From positions 62,001 through 126,000 of the forward strand of contig CAMIKG010000005.1 of assembly GCA_946221915.1 (NCBI GenBank): DNA of 64,000 nt. Reading direction: 5' to 3'. Made by a program: the position numbers and the translations under genes. This document shows positions 45,568 to 53,743 of this stretch, piece after piece. Within the stretch, counting starts at the first letter, position 1. Each line of letters opens with the position of its first letter. The notes beneath the pieces were generated by a model, which was given only the letters and a program-made list of their open reading frames with translations, was not told the DNA's origin and made no database searches. Source of the DNA: an uncultured Erwinia sp. (GTDB lineage: Bacteria > Pseudomonadota > Gammaproteobacteria > Enterobacterales > Enterobacteriaceae).

Positions 45568-47415
45568 TCAGGATGGTTTGACTTGCTTCTGGCTGGCAAG
45601 ATTAAGCCAGGGTGAGTCAGGACGATGGCCGAGAGCAACATAAACTTCGTTATTACTGACGCTAATGTTTTTTCCCGCAAACTTATTGCGTTGATTGAGG
45701 ATGGAGCTTGCTGAGGCCAATTGTTGCTGGCTATAAGTTAGATCAGTACTGACACCAATATTGTTCTCAATAGTAAAAGCAATATCTGGTGAAGGGCCAC
45801 CAACGTATAATAAATCCATATTCTTATCCGTTGTGACCACATTATTACTAATCACCAGTGCCTTTTTAATACCACTTAATGCAGCAAAACGTTCGGATCC
45901 GTTTACCTGGTTATTGGTAATCGACAGATAATCCAGATTTGGCAATTTGAATGCTGTCGTCACGCCAGTATAAGTGTCGCCGTTAATTGATATGTTACCA
46001 CCTCGCGCACGTGCGATTTCCAGACCTATACCGCTTCCATTCAGTTGGTGATAGCAATTACTACTACTGATGGTGACTCCGGGATTACTGGTGATTAGCG
46101 CCGCACGTTTGAAACCGCGTGTTTCGAGGTTCATTATCCGGAAAGTTTTCGGTTGGTTAAGGAAAAGGGCTGTATTATCCGTTAAGCCTTCATTGATCAT
46201 ACTACCCGACAGCGTAACGTGGTGTTCGCCTGTTTGAGTGGCAATCGCGAAGCCATAACCTCGGGTGTTTTCACCGATTATTACGTTGCTGTCGATATTA
46301 ATGCCCTCGTTAAAGTTTACAACCGCAATAGCTGCTTTAATCGGATTCCATGCCTTGCCGTTTACCACTTTGGGGTTGTTAATATAACGGATGGTATTTT
46401 TTACATTAATATTTTTGCATTGGATATATGCCTCTCCCCACCAGGTGGCCCCTCCCATAGAGACGTTGCCGATCGAGACGCCACCATTAATATTTTCCAT
46501 TGCGAAATGACGACGAAAGCTTCCCTTTGCCATATTATTCGCCATAATAATATCTTTATGGTCAAAGTCTCTGGTAATTTTTCGAGCGCCTGGCAGCCCT
46601 TCGGCATGAAAGGCGAGGCGGGCATCCTCACCCTCCTTACAGAAAGCATGATTGCCCGTCATGATAGTGCCGGAACCCCAGATGGTCACCGCATCTCCAC
46701 GATCTTCCCCGCGTTTTGAGGACAGATCTTTCATTCCATCGCCTGCTCCCAAACACTCCAGAAACCAGTTATTGACTATTTTTGTACCATAAGCGGCGAA
46801 ACTTGCTGGTGAAATGACCGATTGTAACATCCGGTAAAAATAACAGTTCGATACCTCACAAAAATTGGCGGAAATCATAATTCCCCCCTGGCGCCCGCCG
46901 CTGGCGCTTTTCAGCATTAATGGATTATCGAGTATCATCTCATGAATACGAGTTCCATCAGCGGTTAACTCGAATAAAAAATCATTCTGCATATTATGCA
47001 GAGCAGAGATCATCCCATTACCGCGGCCATCAATGATTTGATCCTTTATATTTAGTTTCACCCTCTTATTGAGGTGGATAGGTGAATCAACAGTCAGATA
47101 TTTTTTATCTTCCACAAGTTGTTGCATAAACGCATAGTTATCTTCGGGAGAATTTACTTTCGCTTTGCGCAAATTCTTCTGCCCCATCGCCCATGAAGTT
47201 GTGGCATGGTCCAGAATGATTCCCGGCGCACCATTTATTTGCGCTGGATTCACTCCGGCTGGCGGTAATGTTGCTGGTGTCGTTTCCGATGTGGTGCTGG
47301 CCCGGGCCAGGCAACTCGCTGAACCAATCGCTGCAGCAGAGGCGATAATTTTACCCAGTGCGCGCCGGCGGGAAAATACGTTATGGTTATCATCTTTTTT
47401 GTCTTCAACACTCAT
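45568..47415 (-). CDS. Tat-signal right-handed beta-helix protein, tailspike-like (WceF/AmsF-type)
   Basis: A 615-residue protein. The N-terminus has a twin-arginine motif (S15-R16-R17-R18-A19-L20) and a hydrophobic stretch (about 23-37), indicating export of a folded protein through Tat. From about residue 100 on it consists of short Asn/Gly/Ile-rich strands (for example SITNNQ, LVISNNVV, ITNNQVNGSE) typical of a right-handed parallel beta-helix. Stewartan and amylovoran loci encode a related tailspike-like protein, WceF/AmsF, that cleaves the cell's own polymer or helps process it. Activity here is inference. The gene runs opposite to the operon and has a candidate RcsAB box 134 bp upstream. 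Confidence 0.8.
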   Translation of the reverse strand: MSVEDKKDDNHNVFSRRRALGKIIASAAAIGSASCLARASTTSETTPATLPPAGVNPAQINGAPGIILDHATTSWAMGQKNLRKAKVNSPEDNYAFMQQLVEDKKYLTVDSPIHLNKRVKLNIKDQIIDGRGNGMISALHNMQNDFLFELTADGTRIHEMILDNPLMLKSASGGRQGGIMISANFCEVSNCYFYRMLQSVISPASFAAYGTKIVNNWFLECLGAGDGMKDLSSKRGEDRGDAVTIWGSGTIMTGNHAFCKEGEDARLAFHAEGLPGARKITRDFDHKDIIMANNMAKGSFRRHFAMENINGGVSIGNVSMGGATWWGEAYIQCKNINVKNTIRYINNPKVVNGKAWNPIKAAIAVVNFNEGINIDSNVIIGENTRGYGFAIATQTGEHHVTLSGSMINEGLTDNTALFLNQPKTFRIMNLETRGFKRAALITSNPGVTISSSNCYHQLNGSGIGLEIARARGGNISINGDTYTGVTTAFKLPNLDYLSITNNQVNGSERFAALSGIKKALVISNNVVTTDKNMDLLYVGGPSPDIAFTIENNIGVSTDLTYSQQQLASASSILNQRNKFAGKNISVSNNEVYVALGHRPDSPWLNLASQKQVKPS

Positions 47416-47775
47416 TAGCTGGCCCTTACATAGTTAAGTGAAGCGAATAACTTATTATTGACAAATAAATGTTTAAAAGATGTCACGTTGTATGTCAGTA
47501 AATAAACTAAAGCTTTTCTGGTTACTGTTATAGCCTTAGCGTCTGGATTAAGAATACTCCCATGTATTTATGGTCAGCGTCATCTGCAGCCAAAAGTAGA
47601 TAAGGTTTATCTTATATAGCCCGCGCGGTGGCTACTCCTAAGGCCACCAAGTAGCAGGCAAAACCAGCAGCGCTGCGCGACAAACTGTTTAAAATTTCAG
47701 ATTAAGATTATACTTGGTGATCATGCCGTTAATGCATAATACGTGAATGTCTTCACATCGAAATATGGAAAAAAT
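47416..47775. other. Divergent regulatory region between the beta-helix gene and galF
   Basis: A 360-bp AT-rich region. It holds a candidate RcsAB box (47549-47562) and possibly a short GGTGGC/GCCACC hairpin (47627-47632 with 47643-47648). Promoters for both flanking genes must lie here, but no convincing -35/-10 pair was found. Confidence 0.6.
47549..47562 (+). promoter_or_regulatory. Candidate RcsAB box between the beta-helix gene and galF
   Basis: TAAGAATACTCCCA matches the RcsAB box consensus TRVGAAWAWTSYGA at 12 of 14 positions. It is 134 bp upstream of the beta-helix gene start (minus strand) and about 215 bp upstream of galF. It could link either gene to capsule induction. Function is inferred. 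Confidence 0.6.
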
Positions 47776-48672
47776 ATGACCAAGCTTAAAGCAGTTATCC
47801 CCGTTGCGGGTCTCGGTATGCATATGCTCCCTGCTACAAAAGCCATTCCTAAAGAGATGCTGCCGGTCGTCGACAAGCCGATGATCCAGTACATTGTCGA
47901 CGAGTGCGTCGCAGCGGGCATCAAGGAAATTGTGCTGGTCACCCATGCTTCCAAGAACGCGGTTGAAAACCATTTTGATACCTCTTATGAGCTGGAAGCC
48001 CTGCTTGAAGCGCGCGTTAAGCGCCAGCTCCTGAGTGAAGTACAGTCTATTTGCCCGCCGGGCGTCACGATTATGAACGTGCGTCAGGCACAGCCGCTGG
48101 GCCTTGCTCACTCCGTTCTTTGTGCCCGTCCCATGATTGGCGACAATCCTTTTGTGGTCGTGCTCCCGGATGTGTTATTAGATGATTCCACTGCCGACCA
48201 GCTGCGTTATAATCTCGCTGCGATGGTTGCGCGATTTGAAGAAACGGGACGCAGTCAGGTATTGGCAAAACGTATGCCAGATGCCGATCTCTCTGAATAC
48301 TCAGTCATTGTCACCGAGGAAAATCTCGAAAACGAAGGGCAGGTTGCTGCCATTTCTGAGTTTATTGAGAAACCAGAGAATGTGCAGAGTCATGGTTCCG
48401 ACCTGGCTGCCGTTGGCCGTTACGTTCTTTCTGGTGATATCTGGTCTGAACTGGAAAAACTGGAGCCGGGCGCCTGGGGCCGTTTCCAGCTAACGGATGC
48501 AATCGCCAATCTGAGTAAGAAAAAGCCGGTTGATGCTTGCCTGATGACCGGACACAGTTTCGACTGTGGCCGTAAACTGGGCTACATGCAGGCATTTGTC
48601 TCCTATGGCCTGCGTAACAATGCTCAGGGACGTGAGTTCCGCGAAAAAATTCAGCAGCTTCTGGCGAAATAA
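47776..48672 (+). CDS. galF: UTP-glucose-1-phosphate uridylyltransferase subunit GalF
   Basis: A 298-residue protein of the GalU/GalF family. The N-terminal GLGMHMLPATKAIPKEML has M and H where active GalU has T and R, the mark of GalF, which has weak or regulatory activity with GalU in UDP-glucose supply. The ATG at 47776 is chosen because family members begin with the same MT(K/N)LKAVIPVAG; a start at 47743 would add 11 residues. It marks the boundary of enterobacterial polysaccharide loci. galE follows after 48 bp with a 7-bp hairpin and AAGGAG between. Confidence 0.93.
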   Translation: MTKLKAVIPVAGLGMHMLPATKAIPKEMLPVVDKPMIQYIVDECVAAGIKEIVLVTHASKNAVENHFDTSYELEALLEARVKRQLLSEVQSICPPGVTIMNVRQAQPLGLAHSVLCARPMIGDNPFVVVLPDVLLDDSTADQLRYNLAAMVARFEETGRSQVLAKRMPDADLSEYSVIVTEENLENEGQVAAISEFIEKPENVQSHGSDLAAVGRYVLSGDIWSELEKLEPGAWGRFQLTDAIANLSKKKPVDACLMTGHSFDCGRKLGYMQAFVSYGLRNNAQGREFREKIQQLLAK

Positions 48673-48720
48673 CAATTCAATCTTATCGCCGTATCCGGGA
48701 TACGGCTGAAAGGAGTTCAG

Positions 48721-49734
48721 ATGGCTATTTTGGTAACGGGGGGAGCGGGTTATATCGGTTCCCATACCGTGCTGGCGCTGCTAGAGCGCGGCGATGATGT
48801 CGTGGTACTGGATAACCTGAGCAACGCGTCACGCGAATCCATCAATCGGGTGGAGAAACTGACTGGGAAGAAAGCGATTTTCGTTGAAGGCGATATCCTT
48901 GATCGCGCATGTCTGCGTGATATTTTTTCCAGCCACAGCATCAGTGCAGTGATCCACTTTGCCGGACTAAAAGCGGTTGGCGAGTCAACGCGCAAACCGC
49001 TGGAATACTACGAGAACAACGTCTCCGGTACCGTGGTGCTGCTGGAAGAGATGCGTAGTGCTGGCATCTTTAACTTTATTTTCAGCTCTTCTGCTACGGT
49101 TTATGGCGCCAATGCGCCGGTGCCGTATGTGGAAACTACGCCGATTGGCGGCACGACCAGCCCGTATGGTACTTCTAAACTGATGGTTGAGCAGGTACTG
49201 CAGGATTATGCGAAAGCCGACAGTAACGTGAAAACCATTGCGCTGCGCTACTTTAACCCGGTAGGTGCGCATGAGTCCGGTGAGATTGGTGAAGATCCGA
49301 ACGGTATCCCTAACAATCTGCTGCCTTACATTGCCCAGGTGGCGATTGGTCGCCTTGAGAAGTTGGGCGTTTTTGGCGGCGATTATGAAACCGAAGATGG
49401 TACCGGTGTACGTGACTACATTCATGTGATGGATCTGGCGGAAGGTCACCTGAAGGCACTGGATCATCTGGCGAAGATTGAAGGCTATAAGGCTTACAAT
49501 CTTGGTGCCGGCAAAGGCTATTCGGTGCTGGAGATGATTAAGGCGTTTGAGAAAGCATCTGGTCGTGCTGTGCCCTATGAGGTTAAGCCGCGTCGTGATG
49601 GCGACCTGCCGGCTTTCTGGGCTGATGCCTCGCTGGCGGATAAAGAGCTGGACTGGCGGGTGACACGAGGTATCGATGAGATGATGAGCGATACGTGGAA
49701 CTGGCAGTCGAAGAATCCGCAGGGTTACAAGTAA
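48721..49734 (+). CDS. galE: UDP-glucose 4-epimerase
   Basis: A 337-residue short-chain dehydrogenase-type epimerase interconverting UDP-glucose and UDP-galactose with tightly bound NAD. The Rossmann motif GGAGYIGSH is at residues 7-15, the catalytic serine in FSSSATVYG, and the Y-x-x-x-K pair in SPYGTSKLMVEQ near 148-152. AAGGAG lies upstream of the ATG. It supplies UDP-galactose for the exopolysaccharide; galF-galE also closes the amylovoran and stewartan loci. A terminator follows. Confidence 0.95.
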   Translation: MAILVTGGAGYIGSHTVLALLERGDDVVVLDNLSNASRESINRVEKLTGKKAIFVEGDILDRACLRDIFSSHSISAVIHFAGLKAVGESTRKPLEYYENNVSGTVVLLEEMRSAGIFNFIFSSSATVYGANAPVPYVETTPIGGTTSPYGTSKLMVEQVLQDYAKADSNVKTIALRYFNPVGAHESGEIGEDPNGIPNNLLPYIAQVAIGRLEKLGVFGGDYETEDGTGVRDYIHVMDLAEGHLKALDHLAKIEGYKAYNLGAGKGYSVLEMIKAFEKASGRAVPYEVKPRRDGDLPAFWADASLADKELDWRVTRGIDEMMSDTWNWQSKNPQGYK

Positions 49735-49749
49735 CATTGGTTTAATGAA

Positions 49750-49785
49750 AGCCCTTCTTTGCTGATGCGGAGAAGGGCTTTTTGT
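49750..49785 (+). terminator. Intrinsic terminator after galE
   Basis: AGCCCTTCT at 49750-49758 pairs with AGAAGGGCT at 49771-49779, and a run of T follows (49779-49783). It ends the galF-galE transcript 16 bp past galE, which separates the first locus from the second. Confidence 0.9.
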
Positions 49786-50228
49786 ATTTAAGGCCTTGGA
49801 TTTCAGTGTGATGAGAATCTGTCTGAGCATGTTGTCTGCGAAATAGTCATTTAAACTACTCTGATAAGATTCCTCTTGGGATTAGTGTAAAATATCCCTA
49901 ATCTTAACGAATCTACAGCATAGGCTGGTATCATATTCAATACTTAGCCTTGTGCGGGGTGTGGAGTGAATCCTCCTGTTCCGTTCCAGGGTTAGAGAAT
50001 ATCTGCTGTACCCATCAGCGGAGCACAATTGTATGAGGCGTTATAGCGACTGGCGAGTGAGGCCAGGGGCGGTAGCGTGGTTTTTGCTCAACCTGGTGTT
50101 CCCATGTATCCTTAAGCTTCCACGAAAAGTTACACGGCGAATCACCGCTCACACAAATGTGTCTATTTCCGACAAAAAATCTGTAGTTTGAAAAAATTTA
50201 TGGGTTAGCTTAATTAAGTGAGAAAAAA
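49786..50228 (+). other. Promoter and leader region of the second polysaccharide locus
   Basis: About 440 bp between the galE terminator and legB. It contains a TAAGATT/AATCTTA inverted pair around 49864-49905, the JUMPstart/ops element at 50056-50085, and an AT-rich stretch before legB. No RcsAB-like box and no gene were recognised. A promoter must lie upstream of the ops site, but no strong pair was identified. Confidence 0.6.
50056..50085 (+). promoter_or_regulatory. JUMPstart/ops element (second copy)
   Basis: The core GCCAGGGGCGGTAGCGTG (50062-50079) is identical over 18 bases to the core in the first element (32995-33012), including the ops site GGCGGTAGCGTG at 50068-50079. The flanking JUMPstart bases are less conserved. 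It lies 144 bp upstream of legB. RfaH should be recruited here as for O-antigen operons. Confidence 0.9.
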
Positions 50229-51416
50229 ATGGATATGCTATCTCTTATTGGTAGAAGTAAAGAGCTTTTTAACGATGACATTGCGCAAAACGAAAAGCAA
50301 TTAACTGCGATTGTCGAAAGTTCCCGTTTCCTGGTTTTAGGTGGTGCTGGTTCAATCGGGCAGTCAGTTACTAAAGAGATTTTTAAGCGAAAGCCAGCAA
50401 AACTCCATGTTGTCGATATTAGTGAAAATAACCTTGTTGAGCTGGTAAGAGATATTCGCAGTTCATTTGGCTATATATCTGGTGATTTCCGTACTTTTGC
50501 TTTGGATATCGGCAGTATAGAATACGATGCATTTATTCACTCTGATGGCAAATATGATTACGTATTAAATCTGTCTGCGCTAAAGCATGTACGCAGTGAG
50601 AAAGATCCCTTTACTCTCATGCGAATGATTGATGTCAATATCTTCAATACGGATAAAACCATCGTTCAGTCGATTAATGCCGGTGTGAAAAAATATTTTT
50701 GCGTATCAACTGATAAGGCTGCCAACCCAGTTAATATGATGGGAGCATCAAAACGCATCATGGAAATGTTTTTGATGCGTCGTAGTGCGCAGATTGATAT
50801 TTCTACCGCACGTTTTGCTAATGTCGCATTCTCAGATGGTTCTTTGTTACATGGTTTTAATCAGCGTATTGCAAAGAGACAACCAATTGTAGCGCCGAAT
50901 GATATCAAACGATATTTTGTTGTGCCGAAGGAGTCTGGCGAACTTTGCCTGATGTCATGCTTGCTGGGAGAAAATAGAGATATATTCTTCCCTAAATTGA
51001 GTGAATCTCTTCATTTGATTACTTTCGCTGAGATTGCTGAAAAATATTTGCGCCAGCGAGGCTATGAACCTTTTATTTGTGACTCTGAAGAGCAGGCGAG
51101 AGAGTTAGTTTACGCATTACCAAAAGAAAATAAATGGCCTTGTCTGTTCACATCTAGTGATACGACGGGAGAAAAGGATTTTGAAGAGTTCTTCACAAAG
51201 AATGAAAGGCTCGATCTGGAGAGATTTTTCAACGTGGGTGTCATAAAAAATGACCTGCAATATGATGAAGAGTTGTTGAGTGTTTTTGAGGGAAGAATCA
51301 AAGAACTCAAAGAAAAAAAATCCTGGACTAAAGATGATATTGTTCAGCTGTTTTTAAAAATGCTTCCAGGTTTTACTCATAAAGAAACTGGGAAATATCT
51401 CGACAATAAAATGTGA
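50229..51416 (+). CDS. legB: Nucleotide-GlcNAc 4,6-dehydratase, LegB-like
   Basis: A 395-residue extended short-chain dehydrogenase related to PglF/FlaA1 soluble domains. The NAD-binding motif GGAGSIG is at residues 38-44. The active-site block TDKAANPVNMMGASKR (161-176) has the Asp-Lys pair and the Met-xxx-Lys that replaces Tyr-xxx-Lys in this family. It should convert (G/U)DP-GlcNAc to the 4-keto-6-deoxy sugar, the first step of legionaminic acid synthesis. The presence of PtmE downstream favours a GDP-linked substrate (inference). It is the first gene after the JUMPstart element and ends 7 bp before legC. Confidence 0.85.
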   Translation: MDMLSLIGRSKELFNDDIAQNEKQLTAIVESSRFLVLGGAGSIGQSVTKEIFKRKPAKLHVVDISENNLVELVRDIRSSFGYISGDFRTFALDIGSIEYDAFIHSDGKYDYVLNLSALKHVRSEKDPFTLMRMIDVNIFNTDKTIVQSINAGVKKYFCVSTDKAANPVNMMGASKRIMEMFLMRRSAQIDISTARFANVAFSDGSLLHGFNQRIAKRQPIVAPNDIKRYFVVPKESGELCLMSCLLGENRDIFFPKLSESLHLITFAEIAEKYLRQRGYEPFICDSEEQARELVYALPKENKWPCLFTSSDTTGEKDFEEFFTKNERLDLERFFNVGVIKNDLQYDEELLSVFEGRIKELKEKKSWTKDDIVQLFLKMLPGFTHKETGKYLDNKM

Positions 51417-51423
51417 GGATGTA

Positions 51424-52572
51424 ATGAACGGTGATCTGATTAGGTTTGTCAGAGATATCTATAAAACGGATGAGTTTATTCCCTTACATGCTCCGACTTT
51501 TTCCGGTAACGAAAAAGAGTTTGTACTTGATACAATCGACAGTACTTTTGTTTCAAGTGTCGGGAAATATGTCGATCGCTTTGAAGAACAGATACAGATG
51601 TACACAGGATCACCACGTGCAGTTGCGACCGTAAATGGTACCGCTGCGTTGCATACTGCTCTGTATATGGCTGGTGTCCGTGCAGATGATTTGGTTATTA
51701 CTCAGGCTCTGACTTTCGTTGCGACCTGCAATGCGCTCTATCATATTGGTGCGGAACCTGTTTTTGTTGATATTTCCCGAACCAGCCTCGGATTATGCCC
51801 ATGGGCGTTATCCGCCTGGCTGGAAGAGCACGCGCGACTTGATGAAAGTAATATTTGCCGCCATAAAAAAACAGGTCGTGTGATCAGAGCTGTAGTGCCT
51901 ATGCATACCTTTGGGCATCCCGTTGAACTGGACGAGATCGATGCGATTTGCACGCAGTGGAACTTAACGTTAATTGAGGATGCCGCTGAGAGTTTAGGAT
52001 CTTTTTACAAAGGCAAGCATACCGGAACTATCGGACGTTTTGCCGCAGTCAGCTTTAATGGCAATAAAATTGTCACAACTGGTGGCGGCGGCATGGTGCT
52101 CTGCAAGTATGAAGAAGATGGCAAGAGAACAAAACACGTTACAACAACAGCTAAAATTCCACATCCCTATGAGTTCTACCATGACGAGCCTGGATTTAAC
52201 TTCCGCATGCCAAATTTAAATGCGGCCTTAGGCTGTGCGCAAATGGAATCGCTCCCGCGATTTCTTGTAGAAAAACGCGCTATCGCAGAACAATATGCCC
52301 AATTCTTTGCTGGCAGCGATTTCCAGTTTGTATCTGAACCGGCATATGCGAAATCAAACTACTGGCTGAATGCCATAATCTGTCCTGATGTTGATGCTCG
52401 TGAAAAGCTACTGCAGGAAACCAATGCCAGTGGTGTCATGACGCGCCCAATCTGGAAACTGATGCATCGGTTACCAATGTTCAAAGACTGCTACCGGGAT
52501 GAGCTTACTAATTCTGAATGGATTGAGCACCACCTCATCAATTTACCCAGTTCACCGACTCAAACCGCATAA
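51424..52572 (+). CDS. legC: PLP-dependent aminotransferase, LegC family
   Basis: A 382-residue DegT/DnrJ/EryC1-family enzyme. The PLP lysine is K215 in SFNGNKIVTTGGGG, and the cofactor-binding IEDAAESLG lies at about 184-192. The N-terminal IPLHAPTFSGNEKEFVLDTIDS and STFVSSVGKYVDRFE are characteristic of LegC rather than PseC or PglE. It should transfer an amino group from glutamate to C4 of the 4-keto-6-deoxy sugar made by LegB. It starts 7 bp after legB and ends 6 bp before legG. Confidence 0.87.
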   Translation: MNGDLIRFVRDIYKTDEFIPLHAPTFSGNEKEFVLDTIDSTFVSSVGKYVDRFEEQIQMYTGSPRAVATVNGTAALHTALYMAGVRADDLVITQALTFVATCNALYHIGAEPVFVDISRTSLGLCPWALSAWLEEHARLDESNICRHKKTGRVIRAVVPMHTFGHPVELDEIDAICTQWNLTLIEDAAESLGSFYKGKHTGTIGRFAAVSFNGNKIVTTGGGGMVLCKYEEDGKRTKHVTTTAKIPHPYEFYHDEPGFNFRMPNLNAALGCAQMESLPRFLVEKRAIAEQYAQFFAGSDFQFVSEPAYAKSNYWLNAIICPDVDAREKLLQETNASGVMTRPIWKLMHRLPMFKDCYRDELTNSEWIEHHLINLPSSPTQTA

Positions 52573-52578
52573 AATATC

Positions 52579-53733
52579 ATGAAAACTATCGCCGTATTTA
52601 CAGGTACTCGTGCTGAGTATGGGTTGCTGGTTCCTCTCATGAGAGCAATAGAGCAGGATACTGAACTCACGCTGCGTCTGCTGGTTACCGGGATGCACCT
52701 GTCACCTGAGTTTGGCAGCACATGGCGCCAGATTGAGGAGGATGGCTTTAAAGTTGATGAAAAAATTGAAATTCTCCTCTCTTCAGACAGTGCTGTTGGC
52801 GTAGCCAAAAGTATGGGACTTGGCATTATTGGTTTCGCTGATGTACTGGCGCGTAGTGATGCTAATGCTGTAGTTATTCTCGGAGATCGATTTGAAGCGC
52901 TGGCAATAGCACAGACGGCGATGATCATGCGGATGCCAGTAGTACATTTGCATGGCGGAGAAATCACTGAAGGAGCCTATGATGATGCCATCAGACATGC
53001 GATAAGCAAACTCAGTTATTTGCATTTTGCTTCAACGGAAGAGCACCGGCGTCGAATTATTCAGTTAGGTGAACACCCGGATCGTGTATTTAATGTCGGT
53101 GCAATTGGGCTGGATAATATTGTAAATGCCGAAGTGCTTAGTTTTGACGAGCTGAAAAACTCCTTGCCAAAGCAAGTCAATATGCCTTATTTATTGCTCA
53201 CTTATCATCCTGTTACGCTGGCAGACGAAGACCCTGAACTGACATTCGGCAATATTATCGAAGCACTTAAGCTGTATCCTGGCTATCAGATTATTGTGAC
53301 CTACCCTAATGCTGATGATGGTGGCCGCCGCATTATTCCAATGATTGAGCAATGGGCGAACTCAGACGCTGGCAGGGTGATTGCCATTCCTTCACTTGGT
53401 TATAAACGCTACCTGGCGGCGGTGAAATATGCGTCTGCAGTTATCGGAAACTCGTCCAGTGGATTGATTGAAGTGCCATCTCTAAATGTTGCCACGGTCG
53501 ATATTGGCTGCCGGCAGCAAGGGCGTACTGCAGCAGAATCCGTGATCCATTGTGCGACTGGTCGTGATGATATTGTTGCAGCAATTAAAACTGCGCTGCA
53601 GGAAACGAAAAAGTTGAAACAAACTCCTGTCGTCAATCCTTATGGTTCTGGTGATACGGCAAATAAAATTATCCATATCCTTAAAACGGCCAATATCAGC
53701 AGAACCAAGCAGTTTTATGATGTGACTGAGTAG
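52579..53733 (+). CDS. legG: Hydrolysing nucleotide-sugar 2-epimerase, LegG/NeuC family
   Basis: A 384-residue GT-B-fold enzyme of the NeuC family. FTGTRAEYGLLVPLMRAI begins the protein; VILGDRFEALA and HLHGGEITEGAYDDAIRHAISK form the active site, and a GNSSSGLIEVP loop binds the diphosphate. It should release 2,4-diacetamido-2,4,6-trideoxymannose (legionaminic route) or ManNAc (sialic route). The presence of LegB and LegC selects the first. It has no PseG features. Length is typical. It ends 10 bp before legI. Confidence 0.88.
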   Translation: MKTIAVFTGTRAEYGLLVPLMRAIEQDTELTLRLLVTGMHLSPEFGSTWRQIEEDGFKVDEKIEILLSSDSAVGVAKSMGLGIIGFADVLARSDANAVVILGDRFEALAIAQTAMIMRMPVVHLHGGEITEGAYDDAIRHAISKLSYLHFASTEEHRRRIIQLGEHPDRVFNVGAIGLDNIVNAEVLSFDELKNSLPKQVNMPYLLLTYHPVTLADEDPELTFGNIIEALKLYPGYQIIVTYPNADDGGRRIIPMIEQWANSDAGRVIAIPSLGYKRYLAAVKYASAVIGNSSSGLIEVPSLNVATVDIGCRQQGRTAAESVIHCATGRDDIVAAIKTALQETKKLKQTPVVNPYGSGDTANKIIHILKTANISRTKQFYDVTE

Positions 53734-53743
53734 CGAGAAAAAA

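Noticed and set aside
45568..47415. Prophage remnant around the tailspike-like gene
   Set aside because: No integrase, capsid, tail or attachment-site features accompany it, and its Tat signal is unlike phage tailspikes. It is better explained as a host EPS-locus gene.
49864..49905. Operator-like palindrome TAAGATT/AATCTTA
   Set aside because: The arms are only 7 bp and widely spaced in AT-rich sequence, so chance is a sufficient explanation.
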